Assembly (NCBI GenBank): GCA_013816105.1
Contig: JACDEY010000095.1
Span: forward strand, 1-5,321
Source: Actinomycetota bacterium
GTDB taxonomy: Bacteria; Actinomycetota; UBA4738
Direction of reading: 5' to 3'
Length of the DNA stretch: 5,321 nt
In this document: positions 1-5,321 of the stretch, in pieces
Layout of the letters: each line of letters starts with the position of its first letter
How positions within the stretch are numbered: the first letter of the stretch is position 1
Notes under the pieces: model-generated
Told to the model about the DNA's origin: nothing
Seen by the model: only the letters and a program-made list of their open reading frames with translations
Databases searched by the model: none
Program-made: the position numbers and the translations under genes

Positions 1-1158
1 GGGGCACTGGAATCGGCCATGAGGGAGGCGGAAGCGTACTTCGGCTACGACGCCGTCTACCTTGAACGGTACCTGCCCGCGCCCAAGCACATCGAGGTCC
101 AGGTGCTGGCTCCGCGCGCCGGAGGGGCCATGTGGCTCGGTGCCCGCGACTGCTCGCTCCAGCGACGCCATCAGAAGCTGGTCGAGGAAACCCCGCCCCC
201 GCGGTTCGCGGAGCGCGTCCCGGAGATGGGTGACGCGGCCGTGGCCGTGGCGAACGCCTGCGGGTACGTGAACGCTGGAACGGTCGAGTTCCTGGTCGAC
301 GACGACGGCGGGTTCTACTTCCTGGAGATCAACGCGAGGCTCCAGGTCGAGCACACCATCACCGAGGAGGTCCTCGGAATCGACCTGGTGGCCGCCCAGT
401 TGCGGATCTCGGCCGGAGAGGACCTCGGATTCGGTCAGCGAGACATCCACCCGCGGGGACACGCCATCGAGTGCCGGATCAACGCCGAGGATCCCGCCCG
501 AGGGTTCCTCCCCGCTCCGGGACGCCTGGGACGATACCGCGAGCCCGGTGGCCCAGGGATCCGAGTCGATTCCGGTTTCGGGGAGGGTGACGAGGTCCCC
601 CCAGCCTTCGACAGCCTCATCGCCAAGCTCGTGTCGTGGGGCAACCACAGGGAGGAGGCCCGTTGGCGGATGCTGCGCGCTCTGGACGAGTTCGAGATCG
701 AGGGCATCCCCACCACGATCCCGGCTCACCGCCTGCTGCTGAGGGACCTCCGGTTCGTCGACGGCACCTACTCGACAGCCACGGTGACATCCGAGCTCCT
801 CGAGTCCCTGGAGCCTTCCGACTCCTCGGAGGACGCTTCGGGCGACCGGGCGGTGCTGCTCGTGAACGGCACCTCGGCGCGCCTGTGGCATCCCTCAATC
901 GCGTCCTCCGTGTCGGCGGCCACCCGCGGGGACGGCGCGGGTGGCCTCGGGTCGGTGGTCGCGCCGATGCACGGGACCATCCTGAAAGTGCTCGTCTCGA
1001 AGGGAAGCAGGGTGCGGGCCGGGGAGCCGGTCGCGGTACTCGAGGCGATGAAGATGGAGACGTCGTTGACCTCGCCGGCCGGGGGAATCGTCGAAGAGGT
1101 GCCCGTGGAGACCGGCTCCGTGGTCGAAGCCGGAGAAGTAGTCGTTCGAATCGCCTAG
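1..1158 (+). CDS. Acyl-CoA carboxylase alpha subunit (biotin carboxylase + biotinyl carrier domain), 5' partial
   Basis: This subunit carboxylates its own biotin using ATP and bicarbonate, then passes the carboxyl group to a separate carboxyltransferase subunit acting on acetyl-, propionyl- or a similar acyl-CoA in the cytoplasm. The frame is open from base 1, so the start lies upstream; 385 residues are visible (codon 1 = bases 1-3). By alignment from memory with E. coli AccC, about 180 N-terminal residues are missing. Visible biotin carboxylase signatures are the adenine-contact ERYL (22-25), HIEVQVL (from 30), the SLQRRHQK segment with Q54, H57 and K59, metal ligands E96 and E109, and NARLQVEH (111-118). 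The catalytic Arg equivalent to E. coli R338 is R188, and the C-terminal subdomain follows. A linker of about 50 residues leads to a biotinyl domain (about 317-385) with EAMKMET; the biotinylated lysine is K351 (bases 1051-1053). All key residues present look intact. The acyl-CoA substrate cannot be told from this subunit. Confidence 0.96.
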   Translation, partial: GALESAMREAEAYFGYDAVYLERYLPAPKHIEVQVLAPRAGGAMWLGARDCSLQRRHQKLVEETPPPRFAERVPEMGDAAVAVANACGYVNAGTVEFLVDDDGGFYFLEINARLQVEHTITEEVLGIDLVAAQLRISAGEDLGFGQRDIHPRGHAIECRINAEDPARGFLPAPGRLGRYREPGGPGIRVDSGFGEGDEVPPAFDSLIAKLVSWGNHREEARWRMLRALDEFEIEGIPTTIPAHRLLLRDLRFVDGTYSTATVTSELLESLEPSDSSEDASGDRAVLLVNGTSARLWHPSIASSVSAATRGDGAGGLGSVVAPMHGTILKVLVSKGSRVRAGEPVAVLEAMKMETSLTSPAGGIVEEVPVETGSVVEAGEVVVRIA

Positions 1159-1160
1159 CT

Positions 1161-1201
1161 GGAGGAGGAGGTCCCAGATGTTCTGTCCCGCTGTGGGTTG
1201 A
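1161..1201 (+). promoter_or_regulatory. Orphan strong ribosome binding site and ATG opening a 7-residue peptide
   Basis: Two bases after the carboxylase stop comes a run of GGAGG units (1161-1172). A 5-base spacer then leads to ATG at 1178. This is as good an initiation site as any in the window, yet the frame reads only MFCPAVG before TGA at 1199-1201. Either this is the surviving start of a lost downstream gene of the carboxylase operon, or it encodes a very short leader peptide. The sequence becomes less GC-rich right after it, which favours a lost or displaced gene. No longer reading frame from this start could be found by shifting one base. Confidence 0.5.
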
Positions 1202-1312
1202 AGCAGCCGTCCCCCTCTAACTAGTTCTGTGCTCTTGCGGCTGTCTGAATACCCATAGAGCCGCTCGCCGTATCTAACTGGTACATTTGTTGTTGTCGGG
1301 AAGCTCTTGTGG

Positions 1313-1348
1313 TGACTCGGCCTTGGGCGGACAACCGCCGCTGAGTCA
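1313..1348 (+). promoter_or_regulatory. Bulged 14-pair hairpin just upstream of the hydrolase ribosome binding site
   Basis: Bases 1313-1321 pair with 1340-1348 (TGACTC against GAGTCA, then one G-U and two G-C pairs). After a four-base bulge (1322-1325), GGCGG at 1326-1330 pairs with CCGCC at 1335-1339 around an ACAA tetraloop. That gives 14 pairs in 36 bases, ending four bases before the GGGAGG ribosome binding site. No T-run follows, so it is a poor intrinsic terminator. It could be a 5'-UTR element affecting translation or message stability, a protein-binding palindrome, or chance in GC-rich DNA. The pairing is seen in the sequence; any role is inferred. Confidence 0.45.
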
Positions 1349-1361
1349 GTCGGGAGGAAAC

Positions 1362-2417
1362 GTGGGAGCTTCGATAAGAGTAAGTGTCCGTGTGCGCTTG
1401 CTATCGCATTGGTGTGTATGGGCTTGATTGCAGTCCCTCAGTCAGCACTTGCGGAGCCGGAAGAACCACCTGTCCCGCCCGAAGATTGCCCAACGGATGC
1501 CACGTGCGACATCGAGTACAAGACGTTTGGGACGGTTCCAATCCTCCTCGACGTGTATGAGCCAACTTCCGGAACTAACCTCCCCGCCGTCCTGCTCGTT
1601 CACGGCGGTGCTTGGCGGGACGGAGATAAACTCGGTCAGACCCAAATAGATGTCGCGGACTTCATGAGGGACAGGGGCCTGGTCGTCTTCGTCATCAACT
1701 ATCGCCTGACCTGCGTAACGAAGCCGATAGGCGTGAGCGATGGCAGGCTGTGCCAGGGCCGGGGCCACGGAACCGCCGATACCACGATCGAGCCATATGA
1801 TGACATGAGGGATGCAGTGGTATGGGTCCGACAGCACGCGAGCGACTATGCAGTCAACTCGGCTCGGGTAGGCGTACTCGGCCTGAGCGCGGGCGGGAAC
1901 CTCGCGGCCTTGGCGGGAGTACAAGGGACCCGGCGGGGCCAGTCGGGCCGACGCCATCGTGACCTGGTCTGGGGCGTACCGTTGGCGGTCGTATCACCCT
2001 TGTTGGGCGTCTCGAGGTGCATCACCAATCGGGAGCGCTACATCGGATGCGTGTATGACTACACGCCGGGGGAGTACCGATCCATGCAACAACGCCTGGA
2101 ACGCGGCCTCGCCCGTCCACCAGTGCTGCACCGTCAGCAACACCGAAGCGGACACGCCGTTCCTCATCTTCAACTCGAAGAATGAGCTCGTGGTGAAGTC
2201 CGAAGCGGACGAGATGTACGACGACCTGAACGCGGGGGACATCAGGGTGACGAAGGTAATCCTGGACGGGACCAAGCACGCCGCTTCATACAAGGCGGAG
2301 ATCATCGAGATCGACACGGGATGTGCCTGTGACAACTGGAACAGCAATCACGGCTTCAATCCTGACGGCCTTACGGTGCAGCAAGCCACGGTCGACTTCT
2401 TGCTCGCCCAGATGTAA
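1362..2417 (+). pseudogene. Secreted alpha/beta hydrolase (esterase/lipase-like), multiply frameshifted
   Basis: The best start is GTG at 1362, behind GGGAGG at 1352-1357 with a 4-base spacer. It gives an Arg-rich signal-peptide n-region (GASIRVSVRVR) but stops at 1425-1427. The hydrophobic core and an ALA cleavage site continue in the +2 frame (from about 1397). That frame carries the oxyanion-hole motif HGGAW (1601-1615) and the nucleophile elbow GLSAGGN (Ser codon 1886-1888). The natural reading then moves to the frame of 1959 (RADAIVTWSGAYRW), back for RYIGCVYDYTPGEYRSM (about 2036-2087), and again to the first frame for AWNAASPVHQ and FLIFNSKNELVV. The last segment supplies the probable acid (Glu codon 2184-2186) and His (TKHA, His codon 2277-2279), ending at TAA 2415-2417. 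The shifts sum to zero, so start and stop share a frame; a repaired protein would be about 350 residues. If intact it would be an exported esterase-type hydrolase of the BD-FAE/Abhydrolase_3 kind. No single frame gives a complete catalytic triad. Confidence 0.8.
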
Positions 2418-2424
2418 GGAGGGG
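2416..2424 (+). promoter_or_regulatory. Ribosome binding site of the RTX gene, touching the hydrolase stop codon
   Basis: AAGGAGGGG shares its first two bases with the TAA stop of the hydrolase and lies 6 bases ahead of ATG 2431. It fixes the RTX start at 2431 rather than at any earlier in-frame codon. Its position implies that the RTX gene is co-transcribed with, and perhaps translationally coupled to, the hydrolase. Confidence 0.75.
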
Positions 2425-2430
2425 AGACAC

Positions 2431-3042
2431 ATGGGTCCTTTCAACCGTGGTACACGTAGAGTTCTGGGGGCGTCGCTTGCAGTTCTTGGGTCCTTCCTGG
2501 CCATTCCCGCCGCGGCGGCCAGCCAGCACACCTGCTTCGGGAAGCCGGCGACCATCGTCGGGACCGAGGGTGATGACACGCTGGATGGGACGCTCGGGGA
2601 CGACGTGATCGTCGGGCTCGGAGGGAACGATTTCATCTTCGACACCGGCGGCCGGGACCTACTCTGCGGGGGAGAGGGCAACGATGACATCTTCGGGGGG
2701 CTCGGCCCGGACATGATCTCGGGTGGAGCCGGCCAGGATGACCTATACGGTGAGTCGGGCCCGGACACCATCCTGGGGGGAGGAGGGGACGACTACATCT
2801 CCGGCTGGGAGGGCCGCGACACCATCCACGGTGGGGCGGGGGACGACTATCTGACGGGCTGGAAGCACGACGATCGCATCTCGGGAGGACCCGGCAGCGA
2901 TGACCTTCGGGGCCAACAGGGGGCCGACCAGCTGGATGGGGTGGACGGAGTAGAAGGCAACGACATACTGGATGGCGGGATTGGCTCGGAGACGGACGTT
3001 TGCGAGGCAGACCCGGAAGACACGGTCAACAACTGCCCCTAG
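2431..3042 (+). CDS. Secreted RTX-type calcium-binding repeat protein
   Basis: This 203-residue protein has a Sec-type signal peptide: basic n-region to residue 10, hydrophobic 11-26, probable cleavage after the alanine run near 30. The mature part opens with CFGKPATIVGT and then consists of RTX nonapeptides of the form GGxGxDxUx. From residue 44 to 169 there are 14 consecutive 9-residue units in perfect register, for example GGEGNDDIF and GGAGDDYLT. A 15th unit has a 3-residue insertion (170-181) and a 16th follows (182-190). Such repeats fold as a parallel beta-roll that binds calcium. Four cysteines (35, 79, 191, 202) could make two disulfides outside the cell, with the 191/202 pair closing the C-terminal end. 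There is no catalytic domain and no room for a separate type I secretion domain, so export is most likely by Sec. Its ligand or role is unknown; a structural, adhesive or calcium-sequestering part is possible. Confidence 0.88.
   Translation: MGPFNRGTRRVLGASLAVLGSFLAIPAAAASQHTCFGKPATIVGTEGDDTLDGTLGDDVIVGLGGNDFIFDTGGRDLLCGGEGNDDIFGGLGPDMISGGAGQDDLYGESGPDTILGGGGDDYISGWEGRDTIHGGAGDDYLTGWKHDDRISGGPGSDDLRGQQGADQLDGVDGVEGNDILDGGIGSETDVCEADPEDTVNNCP
2560..3000 (+). repeat. Tandem 27-base coding repeats (RTX nonapeptides)
   Basis: Sixteen degenerate units encode GGxGxDxUx; the first 14 (2560-2937) keep an exact 27-base period. Unit 4 starts with Asp instead of Gly (DTGGRDLLC), unit 12 loses its central Gly (GWKHDDRIS), and unit 15 carries 9 extra bases. 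The units differ from one another in DNA sequence, so this is an old, selected protein repeat and not a recent expansion. Confidence 0.85.
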
Positions 3043-3094
3043 AGCCCGGGACTGGCGACCACCCACCGCACCTCTTCGCCGCAGCGAGCCCTCA
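3043..3094. other. Convergent intergenic gap between the RTX gene and the minus-strand operon
   Basis: These 52 bases separate two stop codons facing each other. The only inverted repeat noted is weak: GGCGA at 3054-3058 against TCGCC at 3076-3080, with a 17-base loop and no T-run on either strand. No convincing bidirectional terminator is visible, so termination may be Rho-dependent or lie elsewhere. Confidence 0.5.
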
Positions 3095-3658
3095 TCAGGT
3101 GACCCGCGACTCGCTCCGCTCACGTCGCCGCTGGGCGAGGTGGTCCGCGACGCCGAGGCTCGTGAACGGCAGGACGGGGCCCAGCAAGATACCGGCCTCG
3201 CTGACCGTCCGGAGCGTCACGAAGACGTAGACGGCTGCCAAAGCCACGGCGAGCGCGCGAGGTTTCCAGTCGTCCGGGTCGTCCTTCCGGAGCGCGCTCG
3301 TTCCGCCAGCCCCAATCCCGGCAACCAGGCCGGTGACCGCATCCCCCGCCAGCGCCGAGACCGGGATTCCGACCAGGAGGGAAAGCCCCATGGCCTTGAG
3401 CACCGCGCCAGGGGCTCGCGGATGCTCGGAGAGGAAGGCAAGGACGATGAACACGAACGGGATGAGAGCGAGCCCGAGCGCGAGCAGGGCGCCGGCGTTC
3501 GGGGCGGCCTCGCCGTCGGAGGCCAGCGAGACGAGCCCAGCCAGCAACGCCCAGTAGGAGGGAACGAACAGGAGGGTGGCGAGCAGGATCGCCCGCCACT
3601 TCCGGCGCGGAGGGAGCGGCGCGGCGCCCGCCGGCACGGACCTGCGCCGCGAGGCCAA
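3095..3658 (-). CDS. Unrecognised small integral membrane protein in the sugar-transporter operon
   Basis: I do not recognise this 187-residue protein. It has a basic, proline-rich N-terminus (MASRRRSVPAG, then PPRRKWRA) followed by hydrophobic stretches at about 24-46, 56-77 and 86-118. A polar charged break follows (RKDDPDDWKPR, 124-134), then a further hydrophobic region (135-170) and a charged tail. Four to five membrane passes are likely, with the N-terminus inside by the positive-inside rule. There is no ABC-permease EAA motif and no known catalytic motif. The start is TTG, the only usable codon apart from CTG just before it, because the frame is closed at 3677-3679. AAGGAGG (3662-3668) lies only 3 bases ahead. 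It follows the AglG-type permease stop by 10 bases, so it is very probably co-transcribed. A role linked to the importer is inferred from position only. Confidence 0.72.
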   Translation of the reverse strand: MASRRRSVPAGAAPLPPRRKWRAILLATLLFVPSYWALLAGLVSLASDGEAAPNAGALLALGLALIPFVFIVLAFLSEHPRAPGAVLKAMGLSLLVGIPVSALAGDAVTGLVAGIGAGGTSALRKDDPDDWKPRALAVALAAVYVFVTLRTVSEAGILLGPVLPFTSLGVADHLAQRRRERSESRVT

Positions 3659-3668
3659 CAGCCTCCTT

Positions 3669-4619
3669 TCAGCCCTTCACGGAGCCCGCGGTGAGCCCTC
3701 TGACGAAGTACTTCTGCAGCGAGAAGAACACGACGAGCGGGAGCGACATGGACACGAACGCCGCGGCGGTGAGCAGGTGCCAGTTCTCGCCGCGCGCCCC
3801 GACGAGGTCCGCGAGGGCGAGGGTGAGTACCCGGTTCTCCTGTGAGCCTCCCAGGAAGACGTAGGCGACCAGGAGGTCGTTCCAGACCCAGAGGAACTGG
3901 AAGATGGCGAAGGCGGCGAGCGCCGGGACCGAGAGCGGGATGATGAGCCGCAGAAAGATCTTGAAGTGGTCCGCGCCGTCGATCTTGGCCGACTCGATGA
4001 TGGAAGAGGGCAGCGACCCGATGTAGTTGCGTAGCAAGTACGTGGCGAGCGGCAGCCCGAAGCCCGTGTGCGCCAGCCACACGCCCAGGAAGGTGCCGCC
4101 GAGGTCCAGGTCGGGGAAGATCACGCGTCCGAACAGCTGTGCCCCGCCCGTGTAAAGACGAAGGATCGGGATCAGCGCCATCTGGAGCGGGACCACCAGC
4201 AGCCCCACCACGGCCACGAACATCACGTACCTTCCCCGGAACTCCATCCAGGAGAAGGCATAGGCCGCGAAGGCCGCGATGGTGATCGGGATGACGGTCG
4301 CAGGGATGGCCACCGCGAGGCTGTTCAGGAACGCGTTCCCGAAGCCACCGGCGGACAGGACGGTTCGGTAGTTCTCGAACGTCCACTCGGCGACGCGGAA
4401 GGGGTGCGCGAGCGCCGTCCACCAGCCCGTGTTGTCGACTAGCTCCTCCGGGCGGAGGGAATTGATCAACACGCCGAGCGTCGGGATCACCCAGAGCCCC
4501 ACGACGGCGAGGACGATGATGCGGACCGGCCAGCCGGCGCGCCGCTCGCCGAGGGCGCCTCGCCCGGAGGTCCGGCCGATCCTTCGCTTGACCGGCGGAA
4601 GCGCCTGCGCGGTGCTCAC
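3669..4619 (-). CDS. Carbohydrate ABC transporter permease, MalG/AglG type
   Basis: This is one of two inner-membrane subunits of a binding-protein-dependent sugar importer. The 316 residues match the usual length of this family plus a somewhat long basic N-terminus. Predicted membrane segments lie at about 32-52, 98-120, 130-152, 175-197, 233-256 and 281-301. The cytoplasmic EAA loop that docks on the ATPase is at 209-232 (ESAKIDGADHFKIFLRLIIP onward), with the invariant Gly at 215. The segments GLLVVPLQMALIP (139-151) and LGVWLAHTGFGLP (178-190) and the C-terminus YFVRGLTAGSVKG resemble the alpha-glucoside permease AglG more than MalG; this comparison is from memory. The GTG start overlaps the preceding permease stop as GTGA (4616-4619), with AGGAG at 4628-4632, so translation is probably coupled. 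The sugar carried is not proven; alpha-glucosides are the first guess. Confidence 0.93.
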   Translation of the reverse strand: MSTAQALPPVKRRIGRTSGRGALGERRAGWPVRIIVLAVVGLWVIPTLGVLINSLRPEELVDNTGWWTALAHPFRVAEWTFENYRTVLSAGGFGNAFLNSLAVAIPATVIPITIAAFAAYAFSWMEFRGRYVMFVAVVGLLVVPLQMALIPILRLYTGGAQLFGRVIFPDLDLGGTFLGVWLAHTGFGLPLATYLLRNYIGSLPSSIIESAKIDGADHFKIFLRLIIPLSVPALAAFAIFQFLWVWNDLLVAYVFLGGSQENRVLTLALADLVGARGENWHLLTAAAFVSMSLPLVVFFSLQKYFVRGLTAGSVKG

Positions 4620-5321
4620 CGGATCGTCTCCTGCTCGCGGAACCGGCGAACGTTCCAGATCATGATTGGGATCACGGCGATGAACAGGACGACCGCGATG
4701 GCCGCCCCTCGGCCGTCATGGTCGCTGATGAAGAACCAGTCGATCATGCGCTCGGCGATGACCACCGTTCCCTGCGCTTCGGGGTTCCCCATGACGAAGA
4801 CGATGTCGAAGACCTTGAGCGCGTTGATGACCATGTAGGTGGTCACCACCACGATCGTGGGGAGGATGGTGGGGACCATGATCCGGCGGAACACCTGCAG
4901 CTCCGTGGCGCCATCGATCCGGGCGGCCTCGATGATCTCGTCCGGGATGGCCTTGATGGCGGCGGACAGGATCACCATGGCGAACCCCGTCTGCATCCAC
5001 ACCATGATGACCATCAGGAAGAGGTTGTTCCACGGCACTTCCTGGAGCCATGGGACCGGGTTCTGACCCAGTCCCTGCATGACCCCGTTCAGCAGCCCGA
5101 TCTGGTTGCCGAAGCCTTCGGGGCGGAAGCTGTAGACGAGCCGCCACACGATTGATGCACCCACGAACGAGATCGCCATCGGCAGGAAGATCATCGACTT
5201 GGCGACGGCCTCGCCGCGGCGGCGAAGGCGATCGGCCAGGGTGGCGAAGGCAAGCCCGATCCCGACTCCGAACGTCGGCACCACGATGATCCACCCGACC
5301 GTGTTCCGGATCGAGCGGAGC
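4616..5321 (-). CDS. Carbohydrate ABC transporter permease, MalF/AglF type, 5' partial
   Basis: This is the partner permease of the importer. The frame is open to the window edge, giving 234 visible residues that begin LRSIRNTVGWIIVV. The real start lies beyond base 5321, since RNTVGW is a typical internal stretch at the beginning of the permease core domain. The internal GTG at 5284 is therefore not the start. Visible are core membrane segments, the cytoplasmic EAA loop EAARIDGATELQVFRRIMVP (visible residues 131-150), and a closing hydrophobic segment followed by a basic tail (NVRRFREQETIR). The motifs PVPWLQ, MVWMQTGFAMVILSAAIKAIPDE and ALKVFDIVFVM resemble AglF of alpha-glucoside systems. 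After VFVM the sequence reads GNPEAQGT where many relatives have a TGG or TNG-type turn, a small loop difference. The gene comes first of the three minus-strand genes here; a solute-binding protein gene would be expected upstream, outside the window. Confidence 0.93.
   Translation of the reverse strand, partial: LRSIRNTVGWIIVVPTFGVGIGLAFATLADRLRRRGEAVAKSMIFLPMAISFVGASIVWRLVYSFRPEGFGNQIGLLNGVMQGLGQNPVPWLQEVPWNNLFLMVIMVWMQTGFAMVILSAAIKAIPDEIIEAARIDGATELQVFRRIMVPTILPTIVVVTTYMVINALKVFDIVFVMGNPEAQGTVVIAERMIDWFFISDHDGRGAAIAVVLFIAVIPIMIWNVRRFREQETIR

Larger units (their letters stand above)
1159..1361 (+). other. Intergenic leader region of 203 bases between the carboxylase and hydrolase genes
   Basis: This stretch holds the orphan ribosome binding site at its left edge and a bulged hairpin at its right edge. 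In between I see no gene, no recognisable RNA family and no clear sigma-70 promoter. Short inverted repeats occur: CAGCCG at 1204-1209 against CGGCTG at 1238-1243, and GCGGCT at 1237-1242 against AGCCGC at 1259-1264. These two pairings compete for the same middle arm. GCTCTTG occurs twice (1231-1237 and 1303-1309). GC content looks clearly lower than in the carboxylase. No U-tract terminator is visible after the carboxylase stop. Confidence 0.6.

Noticed and set aside
1144..1152. GTTCGAATC, identical to the classic tRNA T-loop core, with partly pairing flanks
   Set aside because: It lies inside the last codons of the biotinyl domain (VVRIA then stop). No acceptor, D or anticodon arms are present around it, so it is a chance match.
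617..1220. Several open frames on both strands over the carboxylase, including a plus-strand frame running to 1220
   Set aside because: They are low-complexity Arg/Gly/Pro-rich products of high-GC third-position bias. The carboxylase frame explains the region fully.
1282..1287. TACATT as a possible -10 promoter box for the hydrolase transcript
   Set aside because: No TTGACA-like box is present about 17 bases upstream, so the hexamer alone is not enough support.
1362..2417. Programmed ribosomal frameshifting as an explanation for the split hydrolase
   Set aside because: About four alternating shifts would be needed, and no slippery heptamer with a downstream pseudoknot is evident at them. 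Mutation or sequencing error is far simpler.
2560..3000. Regular 27-base periodicity that could be taken for a CRISPR or satellite array
   Set aside because: The period encodes GGxGxDxUx nonapeptides in one intact frame, with no conserved DNA repeat alternating with unique spacers.
3217..4422. A 401-residue open frame on the minus strand overlapping the AglG-type permease and the small membrane protein
   Set aside because: It is a Pro/Arg/Gly-rich shadow frame with no family motifs. The overlapped frames carry the EAA loop, membrane segments and proper ribosome binding sites.
5282..5284. GTG as the start of the MalF/AglF-type permease
   Set aside because: The frame remains open to the window edge and the 12 preceding residues (LRSIRNTVGWII) match the conserved permease core, so this codon is internal.

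Overview
The window is GC-rich DNA with strong G/C preference at third codon positions. It probably comes from a high-GC, Sec-secreting monoderm, most likely an actinomycete-like (Actinomycetota) bacterium. Three things suggest this: a biotin carboxylase fused to its biotinyl carrier domain, a small RTX-repeat protein with a Sec signal peptide rather than a type I secretion signal, and an AglF/AglG-type sugar importer. The lineage is an inference from gene types, because no rRNA or other phylogenetic marker is present.

Layout. (1) Bases 1-1158, plus strand: the 3' two thirds of an acyl-CoA carboxylase alpha subunit, ending in a biotinyl domain. (2) Bases 1159-1361: a 203-base gap with visibly lower GC. 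It begins with a very strong ribosome binding site and ATG that open only a 7-residue peptide, and it ends with a 14-pair bulged hairpin just ahead of the next ribosome binding site. (3) Bases 1362-2417, plus strand: a secreted alpha/beta hydrolase that can be read only by changing frame about four times, so it is either a pseudogene or badly sequenced. (4) Bases 2431-3042, plus strand: an intact secreted protein made almost entirely of 9-residue RTX-type calcium-binding repeats. Its ribosome binding site touches the hydrolase stop codon. (5) Bases 3043-3094: a 52-base convergent gap. (6) Minus strand, 5321 down to 3095: a sugar ABC-transporter operon read right to left, with an AglF/MalF-type permease (5' end outside the window), an AglG/MalG-type permease that overlaps it by four bases, and a small unrecognised membrane protein 10 bases further on.

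How the parts work together. The two permeases should form the membrane channel of one carbohydrate importer. The solute-binding protein and probably the ATPase lie outside the window. The carboxylase is unrelated central or lipid metabolism. The hydrolase and RTX genes look like a small secreted-protein pair placed next to the carboxylase gene, and the orphan ribosome binding site after the carboxylase hints that an older downstream partner was lost or displaced. I see no CRISPR array, transposase, integrase, tRNA or rRNA, and no convincing new multi-gene system. The oddest features are the multiply frameshifted hydrolase and the structured leader in front of it.
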